Under the pieces are notes generated by a model. The model was not told the origin of the DNA. It was given only the letters and a program-made list of their open reading frames with translations, and did no database searches. A stretch of 64,000 nt of DNA, taken from assembly GCF_028736155.1 (NCBI RefSeq), contig NZ_CP117879.1:4712001-4776000 (forward strand), in the 5' to 3' direction. A program made the translations under genes and the position numbers. Position 1 is the stretch's first letter; each line of letters opens with the position of its first letter. The DNA comes from Flavobacterium sp. KACC 22763 (GTDB taxonomy: Bacteria > Bacteroidota > Bacteroidia > Flavobacteriales > Flavobacteriaceae). This document shows positions 54,815 to 62,718 of this stretch, in pieces.

Positions 54815-55678
54815 TTATCCTAAATAAGTTTTAAGGATTTTACTTCTAGAAGTGTGTTTCAATCTGCGGATTGCTTTTTCTTTAATCTGACGAACACGCT
54901 CACGAGTTAGGTCGAAAGTCTCACCAATTTCTTCAAGAGTCATTGGGTGTTGGTCACCAAGTCCAAAATACAAACGAACAACATCTGCCTCTCTTGGAGT
55001 TAATGTTTCTAAAGAACGTTCGATTTCAGTACGAAGAGATTCGTGAATTAATTCTCTATCTGGATTTGGAGATTCGCCAGAACGTAATACGTCATAAAGG
55101 TTAGAATCTTCACCTTCAACAAGAGGTGCATCCATAGATAGGTGACGTCCAGAGTTTTTCATAGACTCTTTTACGTCGTTTACAGTCATGTCAAGTTCTT
55201 TTGCAATTTCCTCAGCAGAAGGCGGACGCTCGTTAGATTGCTCTAATAAAGCGTACATTTTGTTGATTTTATTGATAGAACCAATTTTATTTAATGGTAA
55301 ACGTACAATACGAGATTGTTCAGCTAAAGCTTGAAGAATCGATTGACGAATCCACCATACAGCGTAAGAAATGAATTTAAAACCACGAGTTTCATCAAAA
55401 CGTTGAGCCGCTTTAATTAAACCTAAGTTTCCTTCATTAATTAAGTCAGGAAGAGTTAATCCTTGATTTTGATATTGTTTAGCCACAGATACTACGAAAC
55501 GTAGGTTGGCTTTTGTTAGTTTTTCTAAAGCTCTTTGATCACCAGCCTTTATTCTTTGTGCTAATTCTACCTCTTCATCAGCGGTAATTAGGTCAACTTT
55601 TCCAATTTCTTGTAGATATTTATCTAACGATGCAGTTTCACGATTAGTTACCTGCTTGGTGATTTTAAGTTGTCTCAT
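54815..55678 (-). CDS. rpoD: Primary RNA polymerase sigma factor RpoD (sigma-A)
   Basis: The 287-residue protein has sigma-70 region 1.2 ([23 protein letters not shown]), region 2 with the -10 recognition helix ([33 protein letters not shown]), region 3 and region 4 with the helix-turn-helix ([27 protein letters not shown]). It lacks region 1.1 and the long spacer of proteobacterial RpoD, which is usual in Bacteroidota, where this protein reads the TTG / TAnnTTTG promoters seen in this window. A short leader with AGGGAG precedes it. Confidence 0.95.
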   Translation of the reverse strand: MRQLKITKQVTNRETASLDKYLQEIGKVDLITADEEVELAQRIKAGDQRALEKLTKANLRFVVSVAKQYQNQGLTLPDLINEGNLGLIKAAQRFDETRGFKFISYAVWWIRQSILQALAEQSRIVRLPLNKIGSINKINKMYALLEQSNERPPSAEEIAKELDMTVNDVKESMKNSGRHLSMDAPLVEGEDSNLYDVLRSGESPNPDRELIHESLRTEIERSLETLTPREADVVRLYFGLGDQHPMTLEEIGETFDLTRERVRQIKEKAIRRLKHTSRSKILKTYLG

Positions 55679-55794
55679 GTTGTTGTCTCCCTATTTTTAA
55701 AGTGTACAAATGGTTATACGTATAGAGTATCGAAAAAGTTACAAAAAAGAATGTTTTATTTTTATAAATTGAAAATTTTAATTGTGTTAAATTG

Positions 55795-55838
55795 CAAAGG
55801 CCTTGATTTACAATGTAATCAAGGCCTTTGTTTTTTTG
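55795..55838. terminator. Terminator between the plug-like gene and rpoD
   Basis: CAAAGGCCTTGATTTACA and TGTAATCAAGGCCTTTG form a long stem (55796-55830). A strong T-run follows on the plus strand. On the minus strand, where the operon ends, the U-tract is weak. It lies 14 bp after the plug-like gene stop and insulates rpoD from it. Confidence 0.7.
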
Positions 55839-55851
55839 TCTTTTATGTGAA

Positions 55852-57642
55852 TTATTTTACAGTAATATTTTTTGAAACGTATATAGGCTGTCCATTTTCG
55901 GTAAAGCCTTCTAGAATAACTTCAAAATTTCCTTTAATATCAGAAGTGTAAAATGATAAAGTTTCTTCTTTTGTGTCTAGTTTAATATCTGGTTTCCATA
56001 ACAGTTGGTATCTGTAATCAGGAACTCTTTGTAATTTATTTCCAGGCGCGTAATCAGGATTATTATATACTTTTTCTGGATTAGGGCGCTGGATTTCAGT
56101 CGTCTTCAGATACTTCTTCATATAATTTTCTGAAAATTCATTGTTTTTGGTTTCAAAGCTAACTAATCCGCCATACAGATTTGGTCCATATACATAAGGC
56201 TCTGTTATTAAACTAACCCTACTGACATTTGCCATGTTATAGTCAAAAAGATCACTTGGATCTTGAATTAAAAGTCCATCAACAAGTACCAATGGAGGGC
56301 CATACATTTCTAAATCTTTTTGATTATTTCTTATATGGAGCTGATATTTGCCGTTATTTCTTCTATAATAAAGTTCTACAATAACTTCGACTATGTTTTC
56401 TTTTAAAGTTGGAAATCGAGTATAATCGTCTAAAACATAAGATTTTTCAATTGTAGTAAAAAATGGATTCATAACGGCCTCTGTAACCAAACTGTCTTTT
56501 TTAATTTGGTAATAAGCATTTTGAATCTGGCTTGCTGTAGATCTTTCTTCAATATCTTTTTTTAATTCTGGTGACAAATTCAGTTTTGAAGTGAATTGTA
56601 ATGAAGAAGCATCAAATTTTGGAAATGGATCAAGATTGACTGTATAATCATTTCGGTTTTCATCAATTACCTGTAAAATGGCATTTGGAAAATTTGGAAA
56701 TTGATCAAGTAAAAACGCAAATTTTCCCTGAGCATTTGTTTTAACAATTTTTAAAACATATTCTTTTCCAGGCAGAGATAATGCAATTGATTTGTTGGCA
56801 ATATCTCGGTTGTTTTTTGAAGTTAAGTTTCCAGTAATTAATTCAGATCTAATTTCTGGAATATAATTTAAACTGTTTGGAGTATTAACATAGTTCTCAG
56901 TAGTTTTTTTTGCAAACTCCGAAGCTGTTAATTGTTGTAATGTTGGAATTTGATCTGTCTTTCGTATTGAAACAGAATAATTTCCTTTTTCAATAGTTTC
57001 AGTCAAATGCTTTAATTGTAAGCTGACTTTTTCTCTTGTATAGTAGCTTTCTTTATCAAAAACAAAATCTATTCTTTTATCATTTGCAGCGCTAGAATTT
57101 GTAGTTTGAATTACGGTATTCGATTTTGCAGGATTGGTAATGTCAAATGTGATATTGTCATTCGGTTCTTGAGTCTGAAATGGATTAATGATGAAAATAT
57201 CAATTTCATATTTCTGAGAATGCACATTATTAAGCATCCATTTTGTATAAGCTACAACTTTGTAATTTCCTGTTTTTAATGTTGTAGGTATAAAATAGTC
57301 TCCAGTTCCAATTCCTTTGTCAAGGAATATTTTGTTTTTTTGAAGCGATTTTTTTTCACTGTCAATCAATTCAACATAAGCAATTTTGCTAATTGCACTA
57401 ACTTTGTTGTTTAATGGATTAAGACAATATAATTTGAAATATAATGTCTCACCAGTCAAAAAAGTAGTGGTGTTTGAATGTATAAAAATGGTTTCTTGAG
57501 CCGAAGTGTCAGGAAATGAATTCTTGTTTTGCAAACTTTGGGCGCAAGCAAAATCAATTTGAATAAACAAAAGCATCAAAAACAGCAAATGCTTGATTCT
57601 AATTGAAATATTATTCTGATTATATATAGAAAGGTGTTTCAT
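55852..57642 (-). CDS. MG2-like protein with TonB-plug-like domain and no barrel
   Basis: The 596-residue exported protein has a signal peptide (ends IDFACAQ), a macroglobulin MG2-like domain (about residues 40-140, TETIFIHSNTTTFLTGETLYFKLYCLN-type), a second beta-sandwich (about 170-260), a carboxypeptidase-regulatory-like segment (about 265-340) and a TonB-plug-like stretch (about 395-520: LVLVDGLLIQDPSDLF, then ...GPNLYGGLVSFETKN). The C-terminal domain of about 80 residues contains RVPDYRYQLLWKPDI. There is no beta-barrel. It ends the operon that starts with the 247-residue protein, 17 bp after the DUF4249 gene. Start is ATG 57642, since it gives the signal peptide. Confidence 0.85.
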   Translation of the reverse strand: MKHLSIYNQNNISIRIKHLLFLMLLFIQIDFACAQSLQNKNSFPDTSAQETIFIHSNTTTFLTGETLYFKLYCLNPLNNKVSAISKIAYVELIDSEKKSLQKNKIFLDKGIGTGDYFIPTTLKTGNYKVVAYTKWMLNNVHSQKYEIDIFIINPFQTQEPNDNITFDITNPAKSNTVIQTTNSSAANDKRIDFVFDKESYYTREKVSLQLKHLTETIEKGNYSVSIRKTDQIPTLQQLTASEFAKKTTENYVNTPNSLNYIPEIRSELITGNLTSKNNRDIANKSIALSLPGKEYVLKIVKTNAQGKFAFLLDQFPNFPNAILQVIDENRNDYTVNLDPFPKFDASSLQFTSKLNLSPELKKDIEERSTASQIQNAYYQIKKDSLVTEAVMNPFFTTIEKSYVLDDYTRFPTLKENIVEVIVELYYRRNNGKYQLHIRNNQKDLEMYGPPLVLVDGLLIQDPSDLFDYNMANVSRVSLITEPYVYGPNLYGGLVSFETKNNEFSENYMKKYLKTTEIQRPNPEKVYNNPDYAPGNKLQRVPDYRYQLLWKPDIKLDTKEETLSFYTSDIKGNFEVILEGFTENGQPIYVSKNITVK

Positions 57643-57659
57643 GAATTTTTTAAAAAAGA

Positions 57660-58889
57660 TTAATCTACCCAAAAAGGAGGAACGATATTAGAAGAAAATG
57701 AGGTACAGTCTCCACAAGCTGGTTTTACCATTCCGTAATTACCATTATAATCAGTCGATACAAATACTAATTCTTTTGATTTAATTCCTCCGCGCAATTG
57801 ATTTCTCGCGCAAGGAGGAAGGCCTTCGCAATCTGCAAAATCTTTTACGACGCAATCACTTTCATAATATGGAGGCAAAGGTTCTTTTGGAAATAAATCT
57901 GCATAATTGAAGAAAATTCTTTCTGAAGAAACAGAGGAAACCTCAAAGAAGCCAATAACCTTTTCAGATGGATTTTCGACAGATTTTATGTTTCCATAAA
58001 AGAAACCAGGCTGTTTTGGAGAAAGGACACCACCTGATGATGATAAATCTTTCAAAGTTTTGTAATAGGTATATGCGGCTAGATTTTGAACATACTGCTT
58101 TACGAAGATGGAATAACGGTGAGAAATTATATAGTTTTGGTTGCTAATAAAACGTACAGGGAAATGCACGCGATCTTCGCTAAGGCTGTTAGTGTTATGT
58201 AAAATAATATCATTTGATTTTTTAGTAGAAAAACAGGTTCTAGTTTCTCGGTTTCTCAGTCTTACCAAAATATCTTCACCTGCTGGTGAGCCCGGAAAAT
58301 CTTGGTCTGGGTTTGCTGGAATAGCAGGAAAACTAACGATCACGGTTTCCTGACTGCTCCATACTGGCGCAACAATTTTGTAAGTTTCAGTGTATTCGTA
58401 ACGATAATATTTTGAAGTATTAGTTGGTTCAAAACTGTTTACATTAATCTGCACACCTCTTTCCCCATTTAGATTTTCTGCCGTTGCAGTAATATTGTCA
58501 ATTTTGGTTTCGGTTGTTAAAACCTGTTCGTCAGAAGTGTAGTTTTTGCCTTCTCTTGTCTTAATTCTTAATTGGTATTTTCTTCCTGGCTCAGCTCTGA
58601 AAGGTGTTATAGAAGAATAGATTGTATCTTTTTCTTCAAATTGATATTCGTTGCCTTTATCGTCAGTAATAAAAATATTTGCTCCTTTTTCAAGCCTTGG
58701 ACCGCTTTCTTCAAGCTGATAAACTTGAGAAAGTCTGATGGTTTGATTTTTAAGTTCGTTTGTTATAGTTCCCTCAACTACGAGAGCGCTTTCAAAATCC
58801 GTATTTTGAAAAACATATTGCTCCGTACAGCTGCTAATAGTAACTGTTAGAAGTAATAATAGTGATATTTTATATAGATATTTTTTCAT
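57660..58889 (-). CDS. DUF4249 outer-membrane lipoprotein
   Basis: The 409-residue lipoprotein (lipobox TISSC, Cys21) is a DUF4249 member. Two beta-rich halves (first about 25-150, with LVVEGTITNELKNQTIRLSQ) lead to a cysteine-rich tail (CVVKDFADCEGLPPCARNQLRGG and PACGDCTSF) ending NIVPPFWVD, which is the family mark. DUF4249 proteins occur directly after TonB-dependent receptors in Bacteroidota and are likely partners at the cell surface. Here the receptor stop is 4 bp upstream. Function is unknown. The start is the ATG at 58889, not upstream codons in the receptor end. Confidence 0.88.
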   Translation of the reverse strand: MKKYLYKISLLLLLTVTISSCTEQYVFQNTDFESALVVEGTITNELKNQTIRLSQVYQLEESGPRLEKGANIFITDDKGNEYQFEEKDTIYSSITPFRAEPGRKYQLRIKTREGKNYTSDEQVLTTETKIDNITATAENLNGERGVQINVNSFEPTNTSKYYRYEYTETYKIVAPVWSSQETVIVSFPAIPANPDQDFPGSPAGEDILVRLRNRETRTCFSTKKSNDIILHNTNSLSEDRVHFPVRFISNQNYIISHRYSIFVKQYVQNLAAYTYYKTLKDLSSSGGVLSPKQPGFFYGNIKSVENPSEKVIGFFEVSSVSSERIFFNYADLFPKEPLPPYYESDCVVKDFADCEGLPPCARNQLRGGIKSKELVFVSTDYNGNYGMVKPACGDCTSFSSNIVPPFWVD

Positions 58890-58893
58890 GATT

Positions 58894-61680
58894 TTAAAAC
58901 TTGAAATTATAGGTAATACTTGGAATTGGAATAGAGAAAATAGATGTTTTGTAAGCTTTAATCTGTCCTTTGTCTGTAACAAAAAATACAGAATAAGGAT
59001 TGTTTCTTCCTAAAACATTATAAACCGAAATATTCCAAAAACTATGCGCTAACTTTTTGATTTTATGATTTCCTTCGATGTTCAAACCAATATCAAGTCT
59101 GTAATAATCTGGAATTCTAAATTTGTTACGGTCACTATATACAGTATATTGCTCATTGCCGTAATCGTATCTTCCAATCGGATATGTAATTGGTCTTCCT
59201 GTTTGATAAATAAAATTACTAGAAAAACTATAACGTTTAGTAATTCTGTAGTTTAAAACTGCACTGAAGTCATGCGGCTTGTCAAAATTGGAAGCAAAAT
59301 ATTTTCCGTCATTTACTTTTTCCTGCTGAAACTGACTGTCAAGTTTTATCAATGATCTTGAATAAGTGTAGCCAAGCCATCCGTTTAATTTTCCAACCTG
59401 TTTTTTAACTAATACTTCGACACCATACGCTTTTCCTTCGCCTTGCAAAAGTTCGGTTTCAATATTTTCGTTAAGCAATAATTCTGCTCCAACTTTATAA
59501 TCTAGAATATTTTTAGATCTTTTATAATAGCCTTCCAAACTAAGCTCGATATCACCACCTTTTAGGTTTTTGTAGAAGCCTAAAGAAACTTGCTGCGCGC
59601 TTTCTGGTTTAACATTCAAATCTGAAAGTTTCCAAATGTCAGTCGGAGACTGCGTTGTGTTGTTTGATAATAAATGAATGTATTGATATGTTTTGTCATA
59701 ACTTGCACGAACAGAAAAATCGTCTGTAAGGAAATATCTAGCGGCAATTCTAGGCTCTAAGCCTCCGTATCTTTTAATTACTTCGTTATTGCCGTATGTT
59801 TTTGTGTCAATTACAGTTGCATCGCTTATAGGAACATTGTCTTCATAAATTCGCTGAGTGGATTTTCCTAAGGCAGCAAAAGTTGAATAACGTAAGCCAA
59901 AGTCAAGTAAGAATTTATCGCTTATTTTAAAATTATCGCCAATATATGCTGCAGATTCTAATCCTTTTTCTGTTTCAACATCAATAGGAACTAATGTCGA
60001 TTGAGGGTTTGTAGGATTCAAATACCCTGGGTCAACAGAATATAATTTTGTTGAAAGACCATAGCTGAATTTGTGTTTTTCGCTATATAGATAATTCATT
60101 TTCAGCATCGCCTGAGTCTCATTGATTTTATAGCCAAAATCAAAATTATTAACTCCTTCAGACTGGTAATCAATGTTGAATTTGTATTCGCTATTGGTAA
60201 CGATCAAAGAACCTTTATTTTTTTCATTAAAAGTGTGATTCCATTTTAAAGTTGCCAATCTGTTGCTGTATTTGTATAAAGAATCTGAAGAGACACTAAA
60301 TTTATCGTGACTGTAGTATAAGGTAGATTCAATATCATTATTAGCATTTATTTTATGATTGTACTTTAAAATTAAATCGTAAAACGAAGCTTGGCTATTT
60401 TTTAAATTTTCATCATCTAAGGTTTTTAAGATATAATCTGAATAAGTTGCTCTTCCTCCTGCGACTAAACTAGATTTTCCTTTTACAATAGGAGTTGAAA
60501 CCATTAAATTACTGGTTACAGGACCAATACCGCCTTCCCCTTGAAATTCGTTTACATTTCCGCTTTTTGATGAAATGTCAAAAACAGATGATAGCCTACC
60601 TCCAAATTCAGCTGGAATACTTCCTTTGTAGATGTCTACTTTTTTGGTTGTATAAGGATTTAGAGCAGTAAAAAATCCAAAGAAATGTGATGGATTGTAT
60701 AATGTAGCGTGATCTAATAAAAATAAATTTTGATCTTCTTTACCTCCTCTAACATTAAATCCAGCAGAACCTTCTCCAGCCGTTTTTATTCCAGGCATGG
60801 TTAAAGCAACTTTAAGGATATCTCGCTCGCCAAGAACCAAAGGAACGTTTTTAATTCCTTCAGAATCAATTGTGGTTACTCCAGTTATAGCAGATTTTGC
60901 ACTTTTGCTTTTATTGGTTTTAATAAGTACTTCGTCCAGTTGGTTTATATTGTCTGTTAATGAAAGGTTTAATGAACCATCATTATAAACCATTATATTT
61001 TTGGTGACTTTGTTATAAGAGAAACTTTCGGTTTCTACAACATTTAATCCTCCTGGAACTTGCAGGCTGTAAAATCCTTTTTTGTCTGTTACAGCTGAGA
61101 ATTCAGAATTTGGTATTTTTACGACAACATTGGCAAGTGCTGAATTGTTTTTTCCACCTCGTATGAAGCCAGACAATGTATAAGTAGATTTCTTTTTTTG
61201 ATTTTTAACTTCTTTACCAATAAGAACAAGATCCCGAATATTTTTATTTGGATTTCTTGAGTTTGTCTTTTTTATCGAATCATATTGCTGATAGAATATA
61301 GGAGTTGTTATTTGTCCGTTTTCGTCTCTTTCGAGAGGAACTCCAAAATAATCATCAGGCAATTGGCTATAAATAATACTGTTATTGGTTACTATAACTT
61401 TGTTTTCAGAAATATAAAAGTTAAAGCTTGTGTTCTGAAAAACATCTTCAAGAACTTCACCAATTTTAACTTCTTTATATTGTTTGGTTATAGAAACACT
61501 GTCGTTTTCAAACCATTTTTCATCAAAATAGAATTTGTAGTAAGATACTTTTTCAATATCTTGAATAGCAGTTTTTATGTTTGCATTTTTAAATTCAACC
61601 GTTATTTTGTCACTAATTACTTGGGAGTATATAATTTGTTGAAAGGAGAATAAAAATAGAATAAGAGTAATTTTTTTCAT
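58894..61680 (-). CDS. TonB-dependent receptor with N-terminal STN domain
   Basis: The 928-residue protein has a signal peptide (ends IIYSQ), an STN (secretin/TonB N-terminal) domain (about residues 25-105), a CarboxypepD_reg-like domain (about 170-255), a plug (about 265-385: NLFLLDHATLYNPSHFFGFFTALNPYTTKKVDIYKG) and a 22-strand barrel to the C-terminal KF. The STN domain suggests either interaction with an anti-sigma factor (as in FecA) or a role in energy coupling, but no sigma/anti-sigma pair lies near. It is the third gene from the left in an operon with a secreted protein and DUF4249. The transported substrate is unknown. Confidence 0.9.
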   Translation of the reverse strand: MKKITLILFLFSFQQIIYSQVISDKITVEFKNANIKTAIQDIEKVSYYKFYFDEKWFENDSVSITKQYKEVKIGEVLEDVFQNTSFNFYISENKVIVTNNSIIYSQLPDDYFGVPLERDENGQITTPIFYQQYDSIKKTNSRNPNKNIRDLVLIGKEVKNQKKKSTYTLSGFIRGGKNNSALANVVVKIPNSEFSAVTDKKGFYSLQVPGGLNVVETESFSYNKVTKNIMVYNDGSLNLSLTDNINQLDEVLIKTNKSKSAKSAITGVTTIDSEGIKNVPLVLGERDILKVALTMPGIKTAGEGSAGFNVRGGKEDQNLFLLDHATLYNPSHFFGFFTALNPYTTKKVDIYKGSIPAEFGGRLSSVFDISSKSGNVNEFQGEGGIGPVTSNLMVSTPIVKGKSSLVAGGRATYSDYILKTLDDENLKNSQASFYDLILKYNHKINANNDIESTLYYSHDKFSVSSDSLYKYSNRLATLKWNHTFNEKNKGSLIVTNSEYKFNIDYQSEGVNNFDFGYKINETQAMLKMNYLYSEKHKFSYGLSTKLYSVDPGYLNPTNPQSTLVPIDVETEKGLESAAYIGDNFKISDKFLLDFGLRYSTFAALGKSTQRIYEDNVPISDATVIDTKTYGNNEVIKRYGGLEPRIAARYFLTDDFSVRASYDKTYQYIHLLSNNTTQSPTDIWKLSDLNVKPESAQQVSLGFYKNLKGGDIELSLEGYYKRSKNILDYKVGAELLLNENIETELLQGEGKAYGVEVLVKKQVGKLNGWLGYTYSRSLIKLDSQFQQEKVNDGKYFASNFDKPHDFSAVLNYRITKRYSFSSNFIYQTGRPITYPIGRYDYGNEQYTVYSDRNKFRIPDYYRLDIGLNIEGNHKIKKLAHSFWNISVYNVLGRNNPYSVFFVTDKGQIKAYKTSIFSIPIPSITYNFKF

Positions 61681-62424
61681 TTAATTAGAACTTTTTTTTA
61701 AAAGACCATTGATTTGTTTCGTTAGATTTTCCATGAATTGAGCTTTATTGGAATGTTCTAATTTTTTGTCGGTTTTGTAGATATTGTTTATTTCCTTTTT
61801 ATAATTAGGGAAAATTTTCTTAAAATCCTTTTCTGTTTCAACTTTATAGAAGTAGTTGTTGTATTTTAAAACGTAACCTATTTTATAAATGAAATTATAG
61901 TAGATTAAATCTGCTTGAAGAGATTTTACTTTTTCTTTAGTATGTTTGGTGTAGAGAGAAACATTGTCTCCAATGTATGTTTCTTCATAGAACCCTTTTA
62001 TGATAGAAGGAAATTTTACCGATTCTTCTTTAAGGTTGACAAACTTTTTATTTTTGATAAAGAAATAATCAACTTTTTCGGTAATTAGGTTGATTGGCAA
62101 ATTTTCTGAAGAGCCATTCTGTTTGTAGATGACTTGATCAAGAAGAATATCATATTTAAGATTAACGCTAGAATAAATCTGTCCCTCAAAACTGATATCA
62201 CCAATATTAAACTCTTCAGTATAATATCTGTTTTTACCAGCAATTGGTCGAAAAGGTTCGCTATGAACTATTCCGTTGTTAATATTTAAATTGTCTTTTC
62301 CGACTGTTTGGTCGAAGTAATCGTATAATGAGGATTTTTCAGCAGATTGTGAATGTAGATACGATATGTTTAACAGGCTTGCAAATAACGATAGGTAAAT
62401 CGCTTTTTTTTTGTGATTTTTCAA
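61681..62424 (-). CDS. Secreted protein of unknown function heading the TonB-receptor operon, TTG start
   Basis: I do not recognise this 247-residue protein. A basic signal peptide (KNHKKKAIYLSLFASLLNISYLHSQ) is followed by a beta-rich domain with FRPIAGKNRYYTEEFNIGDISFEGQIYSSVNLKYDILLDQVIY, reminiscent of proteins that are structural partners at the outer membrane. The only sensible start is TTG at 62422-62424; no in-frame ATG lies upstream. The stop TAA directly abuts the receptor ATG (61678-61680), showing tight coupling to it. A -7 element TACTTTTG (62463-62470) lies 38 bp upstream. Confidence 0.8.
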   Translation of the reverse strand: MKNHKKKAIYLSLFASLLNISYLHSQSAEKSSLYDYFDQTVGKDNLNINNGIVHSEPFRPIAGKNRYYTEEFNIGDISFEGQIYSSVNLKYDILLDQVIYKQNGSSENLPINLITEKVDYFFIKNKKFVNLKEESVKFPSIIKGFYEETYIGDNVSLYTKHTKEKVKSLQADLIYYNFIYKIGYVLKYNNYFYKVETEKDFKKIFPNYKKEINNIYKTDKKLEHSNKAQFMENLTKQINGLLKKSSN

Positions 62425-62462
62425 AGGAAATGTGATTTTTTTTGTTTTTGGATTGATGGTTC

Positions 62463-62470
62463 CAAAAGTA
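62463..62470 (-). promoter_or_regulatory. -7 element of the TonB-receptor operon
   Basis: On the minus strand TACTTTTG matches TAnnTTTG exactly. The -33 position (GTG, 21 bp upstream) is poor, which may mean dependence on an activator. The rest of the 62471-62650 stretch is plain AT-rich DNA in which I see nothing. Confidence 0.45.
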
Positions 62471-62652
62471 TTAAAAAAATGTTATAAAAATCACGCTATA
62501 GTGTTAAAATGTAATAAAAATTCTATAGAATTGGTTTTAAATTATATTCATAGTATATTTTTTAGCTTAAAACTCGGCTTAAATATCATTTGTAATTATT
62601 TTTAATTTTTAAATCAATAAATCTGAAAAAATAATGTTTCTTTAAATTGAAA

Positions 62653-62684
62653 AGCCCCAATTCAGTTGAGAATTTGGGGGGCTA
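62653..62684 (-). terminator. Terminator after the edge plug-like gene
   Basis: AGCCCCAAATTCT-like arms: AGCCCCAATTC pairs with GAATTTGGGGGGCT with one bulge (62653-62682). It separates the partial plug-like gene from the TonB-receptor operon. Confidence 0.75.
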
Positions 62685-62718
62685 TAAATAAAGTTTTAGT
62701 AGACTTAGATGTGACTGA

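Noticed and set aside
54815..55678. Alternative (stress) sigma factor
   Set aside because: Regions 1.2, 2, 3 and 4 are all of the primary sigma type; short length without region 1.1 is normal in this phylum.
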